A DNA stretch of 47,622 bases from Ectocarpus siliculosus (taxonomy: Eukaryota > Sar > Phaeophyceae > Ectocarpales > Ectocarpaceae): contig FN649730.1 of NCBI GenBank assembly GCA_000310025.1, positions 219,389-267,010 on the forward strand, written 5' to 3'. The notes under the pieces were generated by a model. The model worked only from the letters and a program-made list of their open reading frames with translations. It was not told where the DNA came from and did not search any database. How positions within the stretch are numbered: position 1 is the stretch's first letter; each line of letters begins with the position of its first letter. This document shows, piece after piece, positions 9,387 to 20,600 of the stretch. A program made the position numbers and the translations under genes.

Positions 9387-9605
9387 GGAATATTGCTGGA
9401 AGTTAGTCAGAAGTTAGTCTGTTCACAGTGAACGTTTTGGGTTGTGTGGAATATTGCTGGAAGCTAGTCAGAAGTTAGAATATTTGCTGGAAGTTAATCA
9501 GAAGTTAGTCTGTGCAGAGTGAAAGAATGAGTGCACATTTCGTCGAATGTTCCGTATTTCCTCTCCAAGTTAGTCAGAATTTAGTCTGTAAAGCGTGAAA
9601 GCGTG
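9387..9605. repeat. Short tandem repeats, GTTAGTCAGAAGTTAGTC type
   Basis: Four imperfect units begin near 9387, 9448, 9478 and 9558. The best conserved are GGAATATTGCTGGAAG and AGTCAGAAGTTAGTCTGT, each followed by an AGTGAA-like element. Confidence 0.8.
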
Positions 9606-9692
9606 CTCCAGCCCCACCGGCCCCACCCGGTCACTCTCATTTTCGACAGCCTCCCCTCTCATCCCCGCATCGACCTTCCGCTGCAACACAAC

Positions 9693-9965
9693 ATGAACGC
9701 CCCCTCCCGTAGCTCCCCAGCAAAGCGTAAGTCCACCCAGTCAGAGAGTCGTAGTGGAGAGTCCCGCCGCCCTGTACAAAAGGGCGACCCCACCTGGCCT
9801 TGCCCCGGGCCCGACTGCGACGACGGCGGTCACCTTAAGCTCATTAACAAGCGCGACAGTAAAGGCAAGTTTGCCCCTTGCGACCGTAACAACAACCGCG
9901 ACGAGGACAGTTGTAGCGTATCCTGCACCATCCTCACCCCGTCGACAACGTACCCCAAGCCGTGA
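9693..9965 (+). CDS. Small Cys-containing protein, unknown function
   Basis: A 90-codon frame from ATG at 9693. The first third is Ser/Arg/Lys-rich. Then come WPCPGPDCDDGGHLKLINKR and GKFAPCDRNNN, DSCSVSC: a C-x4-C...C...C arrangement that loosely recalls GRF-type zinc fingers (C-x-C...N-x-G+x-F-x-C). It sits just 5' of the Helitron relic on the same strand and may belong to that element. No splice sites or homologue are recognised. The zinc-finger reading is a weak inference. Confidence 0.35.
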   Translation: MNAPSRSSPAKRKSTQSESRSGESRRPVQKGDPTWPCPGPDCDDGGHLKLINKRDSKGKFAPCDRNNNRDEDSCSVSCTILTPSTTYPKP

Positions 9966-10245
9966 GAGCTCTGCCTCGCCCCGGTGGGAGGTACTCCTTC
10001 GCTCGGGATCCCAACCGAACAGGTCAACAGCCGCGGCTACAACGGTAAAAGAAATTTCTCTCTTTAATTAAATTAAGTAATTTCCGCCTGATGTGTGCCC
10101 GAATGTTGTTCAGGTGTTGCATGAAGCCCTGACATGAAACTGCATCGCAACCGCAACCGCCAAATCTCTCCACAACAATGCCCTTTTTTCTTGCTGTTGT
10201 TGTCAGAGTGGAATAATATCCACGCGGTGTGGCGTCTTTACGCTG

Positions 10246-11368
10246 ATGCCAAGTCTTCCGACGGCAAGAAGTTCAAGCACGTCACCGTATACGGATAACG
10301 CGCAACACGCAGAACTAGCAAGATCTCGCAGACGAAGACGTGCTGAAATCTTAACGGAACGTCGACGTCGCAATGCAAACACTAACACACCACACGACTC
10401 AGACCCTGAACTCGATATGATACGTCAACATTTTAGCCAAATGAGGAATCGTGCACCAAGGTTACCGGCACCGAGTCTAGACAGCCATCGCGGTGATGAC
10501 AATAACAAAATACGCCTTGGAGTGCAAGACATTGACTCGCAATCATTCGACTTCCCCTCGGCACCTTTCGAGCTAAAACACACGGATTTGGATGACCCAC
10601 AAAATATCACGTGTTCTCACTGCAATGCTCAACTTTGGAAAGACGGAAAAAGATTAAATTGTTGTAACAAAGGCAAGTCGTGTATCCATCCTCTCAAATC
10701 TATCCCCCACCATTTTATGGCGCTGTTTGAAACTACTAAATTCATTTCTGCTCAAAGAAGGTACAACGGGCTTTTCGGATTTATTTACTGCCTTAGGCGC
10801 AGGTGGTATTCAAAAAAAGACATGGACTGAACCGCCAGCCCTTTCAATGCTCACCTTGCATGGACGTGTGCTTACCACCGCATATTCGACCTCCAACAAC
10901 ATTATGAGAACTATTCCGTGTCGAACAACTCGAGGTTTTACGTATACGATTCTGAATGCACACAGAACACTTCATCCTTTAAATTTGATGCAAACATCGC
11001 GACAACTATACGAACGCATGTGCACAATAACATTCCGTGGGCACAACAATACCGATCTGCTGTAGATAGCATTATTAATCAACCTAACGCCTAACCACGC
11101 TGAATCCGCGGACCCTGCGTACATTGAGTTCGCTGGATTAAGCCGAACAAACGACGGACCCGTTGTAGGCGAAAAAGTTTCAGCACCGGAAGTTGCAGCT
11201 TTAGTCTTCACATCAGGTCAGGAAAACAGCGGATCACGTGCTGTAGTAGATTATCCACGTGACAGTCCGGACGACAAGCCCAGGTTCCTGCCCCTGTGGA
11301 GTGCAGCGTACGAAACTCTTCAGTTTCCGATGCTAATGGTCCACGGCTACGTTCTTACCGGCGCAAGA
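10246..11368 (+). pseudogene. Helitron replicase/helicase N-terminal region, broken
   Basis: Joined frames give the conserved N-terminal part of Helitron proteins: a Cys motif (ITCSHCNAQLWKDGKRLNCC), LKSIPHHFMALFETTKF, RRYNGLFGF, LTLHGR-YHRIFDLQQHYEN, NNSRFYVYDSECTQ, then EFAGLSRTNDGPVVGEKVSA, PEVAALVFTSG and FLPLWSAAYETLQFPML. Frameshifts lie near 10787 and 10870, with a stop at 11091 and another at 11366. The Rep HUH motifs and the helicase region are not found downstream, so the copy is truncated as well as frameshifted. Helitrons transpose by a rolling-circle mechanism. Confidence 0.75.
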
Positions 11369-11369
11369 A

Positions 11370-12460
11370 TAGAGAGGCGACCGTAGCTTACATCTCTTTT
11401 TCGTCCGCACCGGGCGAAGCTAGACAAAATTCACGTACACGCGACTCTTTTGGCTTCATGTCACCGGGAACGGCATTTCTCAAATACAACGCGAACATCT
11501 TCACACCGTTCATTCGATCACCCTGCGGCTTCATGCCCTTGATATGCTGTGCACAGCCTTCACACCTTCCCTTTAAGCCTACTGCTGAGGACAAGGGCGC
11601 CTCTGCGCCCGAAGTCCGGCGCTGAATAAAGTATGAATATAGAGCCAGCGCCAGAAGGAGTTTGGTTGTCTACAACGTATCGCGGGCAGGGACCCCAGCT
11701 ACTAATATAGTAGTACTGAATGTGGTATCAATTTCTCGAGTGCGGTGGCGCGTTTTGAAGCGCGCCCAAAATACCACAACGACCCCGCCGGGTGAAATTG
11801 AGAAGAGGGGTAGAGGCGGCAAAACGTCGAAACGACTGAAACTGCTGTGCATATCATACATACAAGCTTTGTTGTGCTAAACCCGAAGAGCAAAAGAGAA
11901 AAAAATGGTACATTGTACGGCAAACACAGCTTTTGTCAAGCCACGCGGCAAACTTCACTGCAGGGGTTGTGCACAACTTCCTGTCTCGCGGTTTCGTGTG
12001 CTGCGAGTCTCGTGCGAACCGACAGCACTTCACGCAACCTATAACAAAGCAACCAAAAGGCATGCACTAAATGATAAATATGCATATGAAATTGTATGAA
12101 AAGGAGCTGTGTTTAGCACTGCTGTGTAATGGCGGTCAGGACAAGTCAGGATCGTCTCCCCCTCCCTCCACCGACTCTCCTACAGAACTCTCACCTTATT
12201 ATAACCCGCCCGATTGGCAGGCACACCGTAGATGCGCGATGGAGCTGGACCCTGTCGTTCTTGAGGTCAACTGATTCGCTAGCAAGAGCTATGGCTGCCG
12301 ATGCATGTGCACACTGCAAGCGTCAGGTGCGGTGCAATTGTGCCGGTGGCCCCGCAGATACTTCGGGGTGGCATGTACCCACATCTGCGGCATTTGTATT
12401 TTCATACCGCGGGTGAGAAGCCAGCCAGCTGGAAGCTGGAAAGAGATCGAAACAAACAAA
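11370..12460. other. No recognisable gene
   Basis: Possibly further decayed Helitron DNA at first, but the reading frames after 11368 show no helicase motif. No repeat shared with the rest of the window is evident until repeat X. Confidence 0.5.
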
Positions 12461-12464
12461 AAGA

Positions 12465-12655
12465 AACGATATTTGGCCGCAACAGACCACACAGCCCCCA
12501 AAGGTACCTCAAATTCCCGGCTGTTACTGCCGGGAGCCCCTTTGCTTGCAACCAAGCGGTAAGCGCCGCTCTTTTTTCCGAGGCCTTGATCGAGAACGCT
12601 CAGGACAGGAAGTAAATAATATTCTTTGAAATTCGGTAAATGTTGCACAGACAGA
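12465..12655. repeat. Dispersed repeat X, copy 2
   Basis: Aligns with 4405-4605 in the same orientation (AACAGACCACAC, CCCCCAAAGGTACCTC, TCGAGAACGCTCAGGACAGG, ATATTCTTTGAAATTCGG). Confidence 0.6.
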
Positions 12656-14483
12656 TGTTGCCGCCCGAAATAATTTTATTGTGGCTATTTCCGAAGGTTC
12701 CGATGGTTCCGAAGACTACCGCGTGCTTGAGCGGAAAATAACAAGACAATCATCCCGAGGTTCGTTATGGAAGTTTAGCCGCCTCTCTCACACACCTCTA
12801 ACACACGCACATTACATCCCACACCTCCTCACTCCATCTCTGCACTCTGAACACCAAAGCACCAGCACAAGTCCTGAAGATTCGCAACGCCCGATGTAAG
12901 TACACTGTTTCCTTCGCCGCTAGCGCTCCGTGCGCTCATTCGGTCGAGTTGGGATGGACTAAACGTAGATGGCTGCGGTCACAGGCTGGAGAAGACGAGT
13001 GTTCTTTTTAGGTCGATCTACGGTTGTGCAGTCTAACGGGTGTTGGAGCAAACAGCTCGCCCAAGAAATCCTACGTCATCTCATGATCTGCGTTGTTACC
13101 TCGACATGTATGTGCGGTGCCCGCGGTTTCTCTCCCCTGATGATGACAGAACGAACGTTTATTTATCTGCAACCCCAAGGCCAAGATGCATCTAACTTCG
13201 CTCGTGCTACCGACGCTTTGCCTGGGGGTGGTCATTGGTGAGAGCGAGCGAGCGAGAGAGAGAGAGAGAGAGAGAGAGAACGAGAACAACTACGACTGTA
13301 GTCTATGTAGAGGTTGTAGTTTTCAGTGTGTCAGTGGTGATCTGAACCTCTGACCGCCGATGGATCACGACGTTTTTATGTAGGCTGGTGATTGACACAT
13401 TTCTGAGACGGCGCAAGGAATTTATATTTGATTCAGTTCTAATCGCGGGGAGGGTGCCTGAGATCACGGTGAAAAGACAAGACTTCGCTTGTATTCGGAG
13501 TCGTCTTGAGTTAGAAAACTGTTCTATCCTCAGGGACAGATACTGTAGATTGATGTGATCTATTTGTGGAGCGATTTGCGCGGTTTGGCGGTTAGGCAAC
13601 TAATAATTCTGGACAAGCTCGGCGAGACAAGCAGAGCGCATATGTTACAAGAGAAGAGATCTATCTTTGCTCCCTGGCTGGTGCACAGAAGACCTAATAA
13701 ATGCAAGGATCCAAACAATATTCCTGACCGCCCTTTATCTTGAAATGTTTTTACGATTTGGCTACGACTGAGACTTGTGTGTCAACAATTGTTCGGCGGA
13801 CACTTTCTTGCGGTATTTCTACATGGTGTCGCAATTTACCCCACCCATTTGCATTTACCCCGCCCAATGGGGGTAAATATGGCTTGTATTGCCCGATGGG
13901 GTTAAATCTGACTAGTTTGTACCCTGACAGGAGGGGGGAGACACTAACGCTTTTTTATTGTTGGCGGTTTTGTCCCATCCATTCTGGTCGCAGTCTAGGC
14001 CTACTTCTCGGTAGCTACGCATACCATGTGTGACGAATCAGGTCGGGGTCGCCAGGCCCGGCCTCATTTGCAGACCCAGACTTCGCAGCCAGACCCATCG
14101 AGTTTCAGCAGTAGGTCCAGAAAGATCTAGAAAACTTCGGGGTAATGCAAGGGGAATGGTGTGTCCGCCCCCGTTCTGATGTTTTTCATTGTCAGGCGTA
14201 GACATCACGGTAGGTTGCCTGCGCCGCACAACAACGAATATCCCGTGGGGCGAGGGTTTCACTGGGATGCAGCAGGAAAATAGCCGATCCCGACCACCCC
14301 ACTCGCTGTCGAAGGAGATACCGCTGACAAGTCGGCGATAAAAGCCACTGCGTTGAGCCAACGGTTTACGTATACACACTACAATGTACCGTAAACACGC
14401 GATTAATTCTTAATACTCCTCCCACGTCCCTGCCTGCAAACAAACGTTTTCGGGCTACACACGGCCATTGGCAACCAATCCAG
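12656..14483. other. Upstream region of the WSC gene; first exon(s) not resolved
   Basis: The first WSC-gene exon I can define is phase 1 at its 5' side, so at least one upstream exon, probably with the start codon and a signal peptide, should exist. A perfect consensus donor GTAAGT occurs at 12896, but I cannot show that it belongs to this gene. The stretch also holds a (GA)n run at 13240-13279 and an inverted repeat at 13834-13906. Confidence 0.4.
13834..13906. repeat. Inverted repeat, ATTTACCCC / GGGGTAAAT
   Basis: Inner arms ATTTACCCC (13853-13861) and GGGGTAAAT (13870-13878) are perfectly complementary with an 8-base loop. An outer ATTTACCCC (13834-13842) can pair with GGGGTTAAAT (13897-13906). 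Confidence 0.75.
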
Positions 14484-14615
14484 GCGTGACCACCGCCCAG
14501 ACCTGCGACAACGGTCTCGCGGGTGTCTCCACCGGCGTCTACTGCTGCACGCTAGGGTGTGGCACGTGCGGCGGTTCGGGCTGCTCTTCGAGAGCTGTGG
14601 GCTTGAATGGCGACG
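14484..14615 (+). CDS. WSC gene exon: Cys-rich domain I, first half
   Basis: Acceptor AATCCAG at 14483, donor GTAGGT at 14616, phase 1 on both sides. Encodes TAQTCDNGLAGVSTGVYCC and LGCGTCGGSGCSSR. A second possible acceptor, CGCCCAG, ends at 14500. Confidence 0.7.
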
Positions 14616-17600
14616 GTAGGTTTCCTTTACCATTGTGTCCATCATTGGAGTCTTCTTTTTTCAGTTTGGCCCTCGGCACCCATCCCATTTAGGTACCGTT
14701 GTCCGAACGGGTGACATGGAGGCCCAAATGCAGCAACTACGTAAAAATAGCCGCCAAGAATGAACACAAGTTTTCATGCCGCTCGCTAGTTACCCCCCCC
14801 CCCCCTGCCTGCCTGTCTCCTGTCTTCCTCTCGTAACACTTCAGATTGCTGTACTTCAAACATCGCATCGAACGGCATCCTGTGCGCGGACTCAGGCGCT
14901 GCGCCTTGCATCGGTGAGGAAGTGGTTGCGAGGGGCAGCCGATATCGTTTGTGAACGTTTTTCGTATCCATCCACAACGAATGACGCACGGGACGAAGCC
15001 TGGGCGATCACATAGCCCACATGACAAGAGGCTGAATGCTTCATGTGTAAACGATAGAGAAGAGAGCAGGATAGAAAACATCTGTATCGAATACTTTCCT
15101 GTTCTGAGGGCTCATCGCCCAAACTCTCCAAGCCTTCAAAAATTCGAGGGTAGTCTATTTTCCAGTTGAAGGGCAGACAACGACGACCATTTCAGGCGGA
15201 GGGGCATAACCGGCCTTATACAGGGGGTGCCCGATAAAAACAGGTGTTTGTTTTTGGTGTTTTGTTTCGGGTATTTATATTTCAATGTTGGGGACACAAT
15301 GTGCGAGGAAACGTCTTCAAAGAACTCACCCCCATCGGGCTAGCTGCATACTTCACCCGTTCGGCTACAATAAACGCCGTGCTCTACCATAGACAGAAAG
15401 TAAACTGATGACTCTTACCGTTGCGTGTCAACACTACTGTAGTTTCAACGGCACTTGAGTCACTACCCTCTGCCGCAAAATGTATTGCATTGATGCGTGT
15501 ATTGCCTGCCGTGGGTTGTGTGAGATTCCGCTTGTCTTCGAAATGCCCTCAACAAGACGGTTCCAACGATGATGCCATCATTCGCAGTTGAAACATCAAA
15601 CTCCGAAAATCTGTCCAGTGGGGGATTACTTATGCAACCAGCAGTAGCATTTATTGCGACGAAAATAAAGGACTATATTGCACCCCGCGAAATCCTTACA
15701 GGCGACGTCGACGATGACGTGCCCACCGAGACCGAGACCGAGACCGAGACAGAGACAGAGACCGAGACTGTGGGTTCCTCTTACCTCGGGTGCTTCTCGG
15801 ACCTGCCAGGCTCCCGTATTTTCACGTTCGAGGCTGCCACTTACACAATGACTGCGGACGTGAGTGCTGCCGACGGATACAAAAAGCGGAATCGCTTTCA
15901 GCGTCGTTTCCTTGGGATTTGTGTTGAGGTTGATGTTGGTCTTTGTTTCCCTCATTCGTGATATGAAGATAACATGGTAGATGGTATCTCTTACCGTGGC
16001 GGTCTGGGGGTATTGACAGATGCTGCTGCCGTTGCTGGCGATGTCGTGCGGCTGTTGTTGCACCGAAACTCTACCCTTGTAACCGTCGATACCGCTGACG
16101 TGCCACCGCCACGCACGGCATTTCCGTCCCACTGGTGACCACGCCCCTCTCACTTCCTTCCCTTGTCCGGACCATCACCATGGTTTGGATGGACCGAACA
16201 CGCGATACGAACGACCACAGGCCTGCTTGGCGCTCTGCGCCGACTCGGTTTACTACGGGACGCAGTACTCGGAAGAGGTGAGGTGCCTACGTAGAGGTTC
16301 GAAGAAGGAACGCAACACGGGTGCGTTGTTCAACAACCGTAGTGAACGATAAGTAGTTCGGCTGTCGGATGGATTCGCGGGAGTTTTGCGAATGGAGGTT
16401 TGCGAACGGCTCTTGTCTGTGTATTGATTGCGAGCTAGTTTCTCCCGCAGTCATGTATTCACTCAAGAGGGACGCATGGAAAGTATGGGATCGCTTCGAT
16501 ACTTTTGAAAGGGCAACCGAAGATATTGGGCGAGCAGAGCCAAGTACAATGGTGGCGTGCGAATGGACAAGCGGGTGGTTTTCTTTGATGTTGTGTATCA
16601 AAAATACGTTAGTGTTTGTCTGCGTGTTTGTCCGTCGTTGCACCATCACCGCCCAGACCTGCCAGACCTGTTACAATCAACATGTAGACTAAGCTTCGAA
16701 AAATCGACTCTAGCCACCATTTTCCTGTACCCTACACTCCCCCTACACACGCCACGGCCGTCCCGTTTGTTCTTCCCCCGACAATAGTGCTGGTGCGGCG
16801 CCGAAGGCGCCGACTACGATGCCAACGGCGAGGGCGACTGCACCATGCGCTGCACGGGCGATACCGACGAGATCTGCGGAGGTTACAACGCCATGTCGGT
16901 CTACGAGATCAACAGCGACGATGGGGAAATCGACGACGTGGACGGCGGGGAAATCGATGACCCCTCCTACCTGGGGTGCTACTCCGACCCGGCCGACAAC
17001 CGCGTATTCGTGCAGGACATCTCCTCTGCTGCAATGACCGCCGAGGTGGGCAACCGACGGGGGCGTTTTCGAAGGCTGCTGTTTGATTGAAGCGATTGTG
17101 TTTGGATCCCATCTCGTCGTGTGTTGCTTAGGCTGGGTGAGCTGATGACCACGGAAGATGTCGTCCTTGCCTCTGTAGGCTAGGGAAGAGCAGGTATGAT
17201 ACGTTGGCCAGATCGGGTTGCTCATGTGAACACGACAAAACACCAGCGACAGCAATACAAACAACAACACCCGGGATGCACTCGACTTGACGCTGCCTCA
17301 TGCAATGTTGTTTCTAGCCGTGTCGACATTGCGCAGGTGACGACGAAGATTTAGAACACGTCGTCAACCCATCACGCACCACCGATTCAACACGCGATAA
17401 ACGTGTTGTTCCATGCCTACAATACGTGCCTGCTACTGTCCCTCTCCCTCTTACCGGAACTATCGTCTGCGTTGGACGCACGACCTTGATCGAACCACCA
17501 TAGGTCTGCTCGGAGGCCTGCGCCGGCTCGGCGTACTACGGAACGCAATACTCGACGGAGGTAAGACCCGCACAACGCGATCTGATGTGCGTGTCGTGTG

Positions 17601-20600
17601 AAGCGATAATCCGGTTGGGTGGGTCTTCGCGCTATAAACCGGACATTGGGTTTGAAAAATCGCCGTATGACTCATCTTGTTCACCGATAGGCAATTCATT
17701 CGTTTGTTCTCTTCTTGCTGTCGTGCCTAGTCTGTGCCCATCGCCAAGAGAGTCAAACAGTCGTCGTGAGCTGGATTTCCGACTTCGAGGCTCGTGGGGT
17801 TGCCTTCGGTGGTTAATCTATCATTCCCTCCTTTAGGCCACAGCTCTCAGGATTTCGCTACAATATTCCGTCGGACAACCATGAACAGGGCCGTGTTAGT
17901 GTTCAAGCCTTTAAGTCGCATTGACACGACCGAGCACACCACCCGCGAAGTGGTGATACAGTCGTCGGCACGTTCGCACAACACCGGCAGACAAGAGCCT
18001 TCCGTCGTCCATGTTTCCCGCCCTTAACCTCCTCTATTCGAGAAGAGAGGATCGTCCCACAAAGGCGTTGGGGAGATTTGACCCTTTTTTCGTCCATTTC
18101 CACACCTTCATAGTATGTCTTCATTGATTGTCTTTGGTGCTGCTATCTACTCTGCGGTCTCACCTACGTCCCACGACACTTCATCCAGAATCAGCATGTG
18201 CACGCCTCCCACGTGTCGACGAAACACCCTCCGTTGTGCGCACGCCACCGACGCTCCCTCATATTGTGCCACTCCTTTGCGGGAACGCCACCCACTGCTG
18301 CTGTGCCTTCTAACAACAGTGCTGGTGCGGCGCCGAAGGCGCCGACTACGATGCCAACGGCGCGGGGGTCTGCGACATGCCCTGCGGTGGCGACGCCGAC
18401 GAGATCTGCGGAGGTTTCTACGCCATGTCGGTCTACGAGAACGACGTGGGCGGCGGGGAAACCGACGACGTGGACGGCGGGGAAAACGAGGATCCCTCCT
18501 ACCTGGGGTGCTACTCCGACCCGGCCGACAGCCGCGTGTTCGTGCAGGATATCTCCTCTGCTGCAATGACCGCGGAGGTGAGCAACCGGCCGGGGAGTTT
18601 TCGAAGGCTGCTGTTTAGTTAAAGCGATTGTGTTTGGATCCCATCTCGTCGTGTGTTGCTTAGGCTGGGTGAGCTGATGACCACGGAAGATGTCGTCCTT
18701 GCCTCTGTAGACTAGGGAAAAGCGGGTATGATACACTTGGCCAGATCGGGTTGCTCATGTGAACGCAACTATCCAACAGCGACAGCAAAAAACACCAGTT
18801 GTTTGTTGTCGAGATACGCTCGACTTGACGCTGCCTCGTATATCGTTGTTATCGACATGTAGCAGTGTCGATAGTGCGCCGGGTGACGACGAAGCGTTTG
18901 AAACCGTGAATTTATCACGCCGCCACCGATTCAACTCGCGATAAACGTGCTTTTCCATGACTACGTGCCTGCCACGGCCCCTTTCCCTCGAACAATCGTC
19001 CGCATTGGACGCACACCCTTGACCAAACGACCATAGGCCTGCTCCGAGGCCTGCGCTGGCTCGGCGTACTACGGAACGCAGTACTCGACGGAGGTGAGAC
19101 CCCCACAACGCGATCTGAGATGCAAGTCGTGTGAAGCGGTTGGTGTTCCGATCCTGTTGGTCTTCGCTTTAGGCGCGCTACGAATTGGACATACTTTCGG
19201 CCTTGGTTCAGCAGAAAGGTATAATAAAATCGCCGTATGACTCATCCTCACCGTCTACGGGGCGTTCATTCGTTTGTTCTCTTCAGCTGTCGGTACCCGT
19301 CGCCAAGGTGTCAAACAGTCGTCGTGAGCTGGATTTCCGACTTCGAAGCTCCTGGGGCTGCCATCGGTGGTTGATCTATCGTTCCCTCCTCTTGACCGCA
19401 CGCCTCAGGATTTCGCTACAATACTCCGTCGGACAACCATGTACAGGGCCATGTTAGTGCCCAAGCCTTAGGTTGCATGCACACCACATGGCACACTTAC
19501 GTCGTTCACCCGTGACGTGGTGATACAGTCGTCGGCACGTTCGCACAACACCGGCAGACAAGAGCCTTCCGTCGTCCATGTTTCCCGCCCTTAACCTCCT
19601 CTATTCGAGAAGAGAGGATCGTCCCACAAAGGCGTTGGGGAGATTTGACCCTTTTTTCGTCCATTTCCACACCTTCATAGTATGTCTTCATTGATTGTCT
19701 TTGGTGCTGCTATCTACTCTGCGGTCTCACCTACGTCCCACGACACTTCATCCAGAATCAGCATGTGCACGCCTCCCACGTGTCGACGAAACACCCTCCG
19801 TTGTGCGCACGCCACCGACGCTCCCTCATATTGTGCCACTCCTTTGCGGGAACGCCACCCACTGCTGCTGTGCCTTCTAACAACAGTGCTGGTGCGGCGC
19901 CGAAGGCGCCGACTACGATGCCAACGGCGCGGGGGTCTGCGACATGCCCTGCGGTGGCGACGCCGACGAGATCTGCGGAGGTTTCTACGCCATGTCGGTC
20001 TACGAGAACGACGTGGGCGGCGGGGAAACCGACGACGTGGACGGCGGGGAAAACGAGGATCCCTCCTACCTGGGGTGCTACTCCGACCCGGCCGACAGCC
20101 GCGTGTTCGTGCAGGATATCTCCTCTGCTGCAATGACCGCGGAGGTGAGCAACCGACCGGGGTGTTTTCAAAGGTTGTTTGGTAAGGCGAGTGCCTCTCA
20201 TTCGCAACTCGTTTCATGTTTCTCACGGCAAATGTTTGTTCTTTTTCACTTGGTTAGGTTAGGTGAGCTGGTGAACGTGGCATAAGGCCCCCTGGCCTTT
20301 GTACACTAGGGAAGAGGACACGCGATACCATGATCTTGTCCATGTGATGAAAGCAACATGCTACTACGTATTTGTCCGTTCTCGGGATGCACTGGACTTA
20401 ACGTTGCCTCTTGAGATGTTGCCGTCTTGCGGTGTGTCGACACCTCGTGAGAGAATCCAAAGATAACGGAACCTTGGTGGAACCAACACGCCGCCACCAC
20501 CTTCCGATTCACGTGTCCACGTGCCCGTCGCGGTACCCTTCCCCCTGCCCGAACATCAACCTCGTTGGGCACACGCCTTGGAACGGACGACTACAGATCT

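Noticed and set aside
10246-11368. Reading the Helitron relic as a host zinc-finger gene
   Set aside because: The order of motifs after the Cys cluster matches Helitron N-termini, and the frame is broken several times.
15569-15701. The ATG-initiated start of the frame containing WSC-1
   Set aside because: The acceptor CTTACAG at 15701 and the phase-1 join to 14913 explain the WSC-1 exon better, so the upstream codons are intronic.
18128-20226. Long Arg-rich and His-rich frames over the WSC exons on both strands
   Set aside because: They are shadows of the GC-rich WSC exons. Only the frame with CWCG...EICGG fits the protein family and the splice sites.
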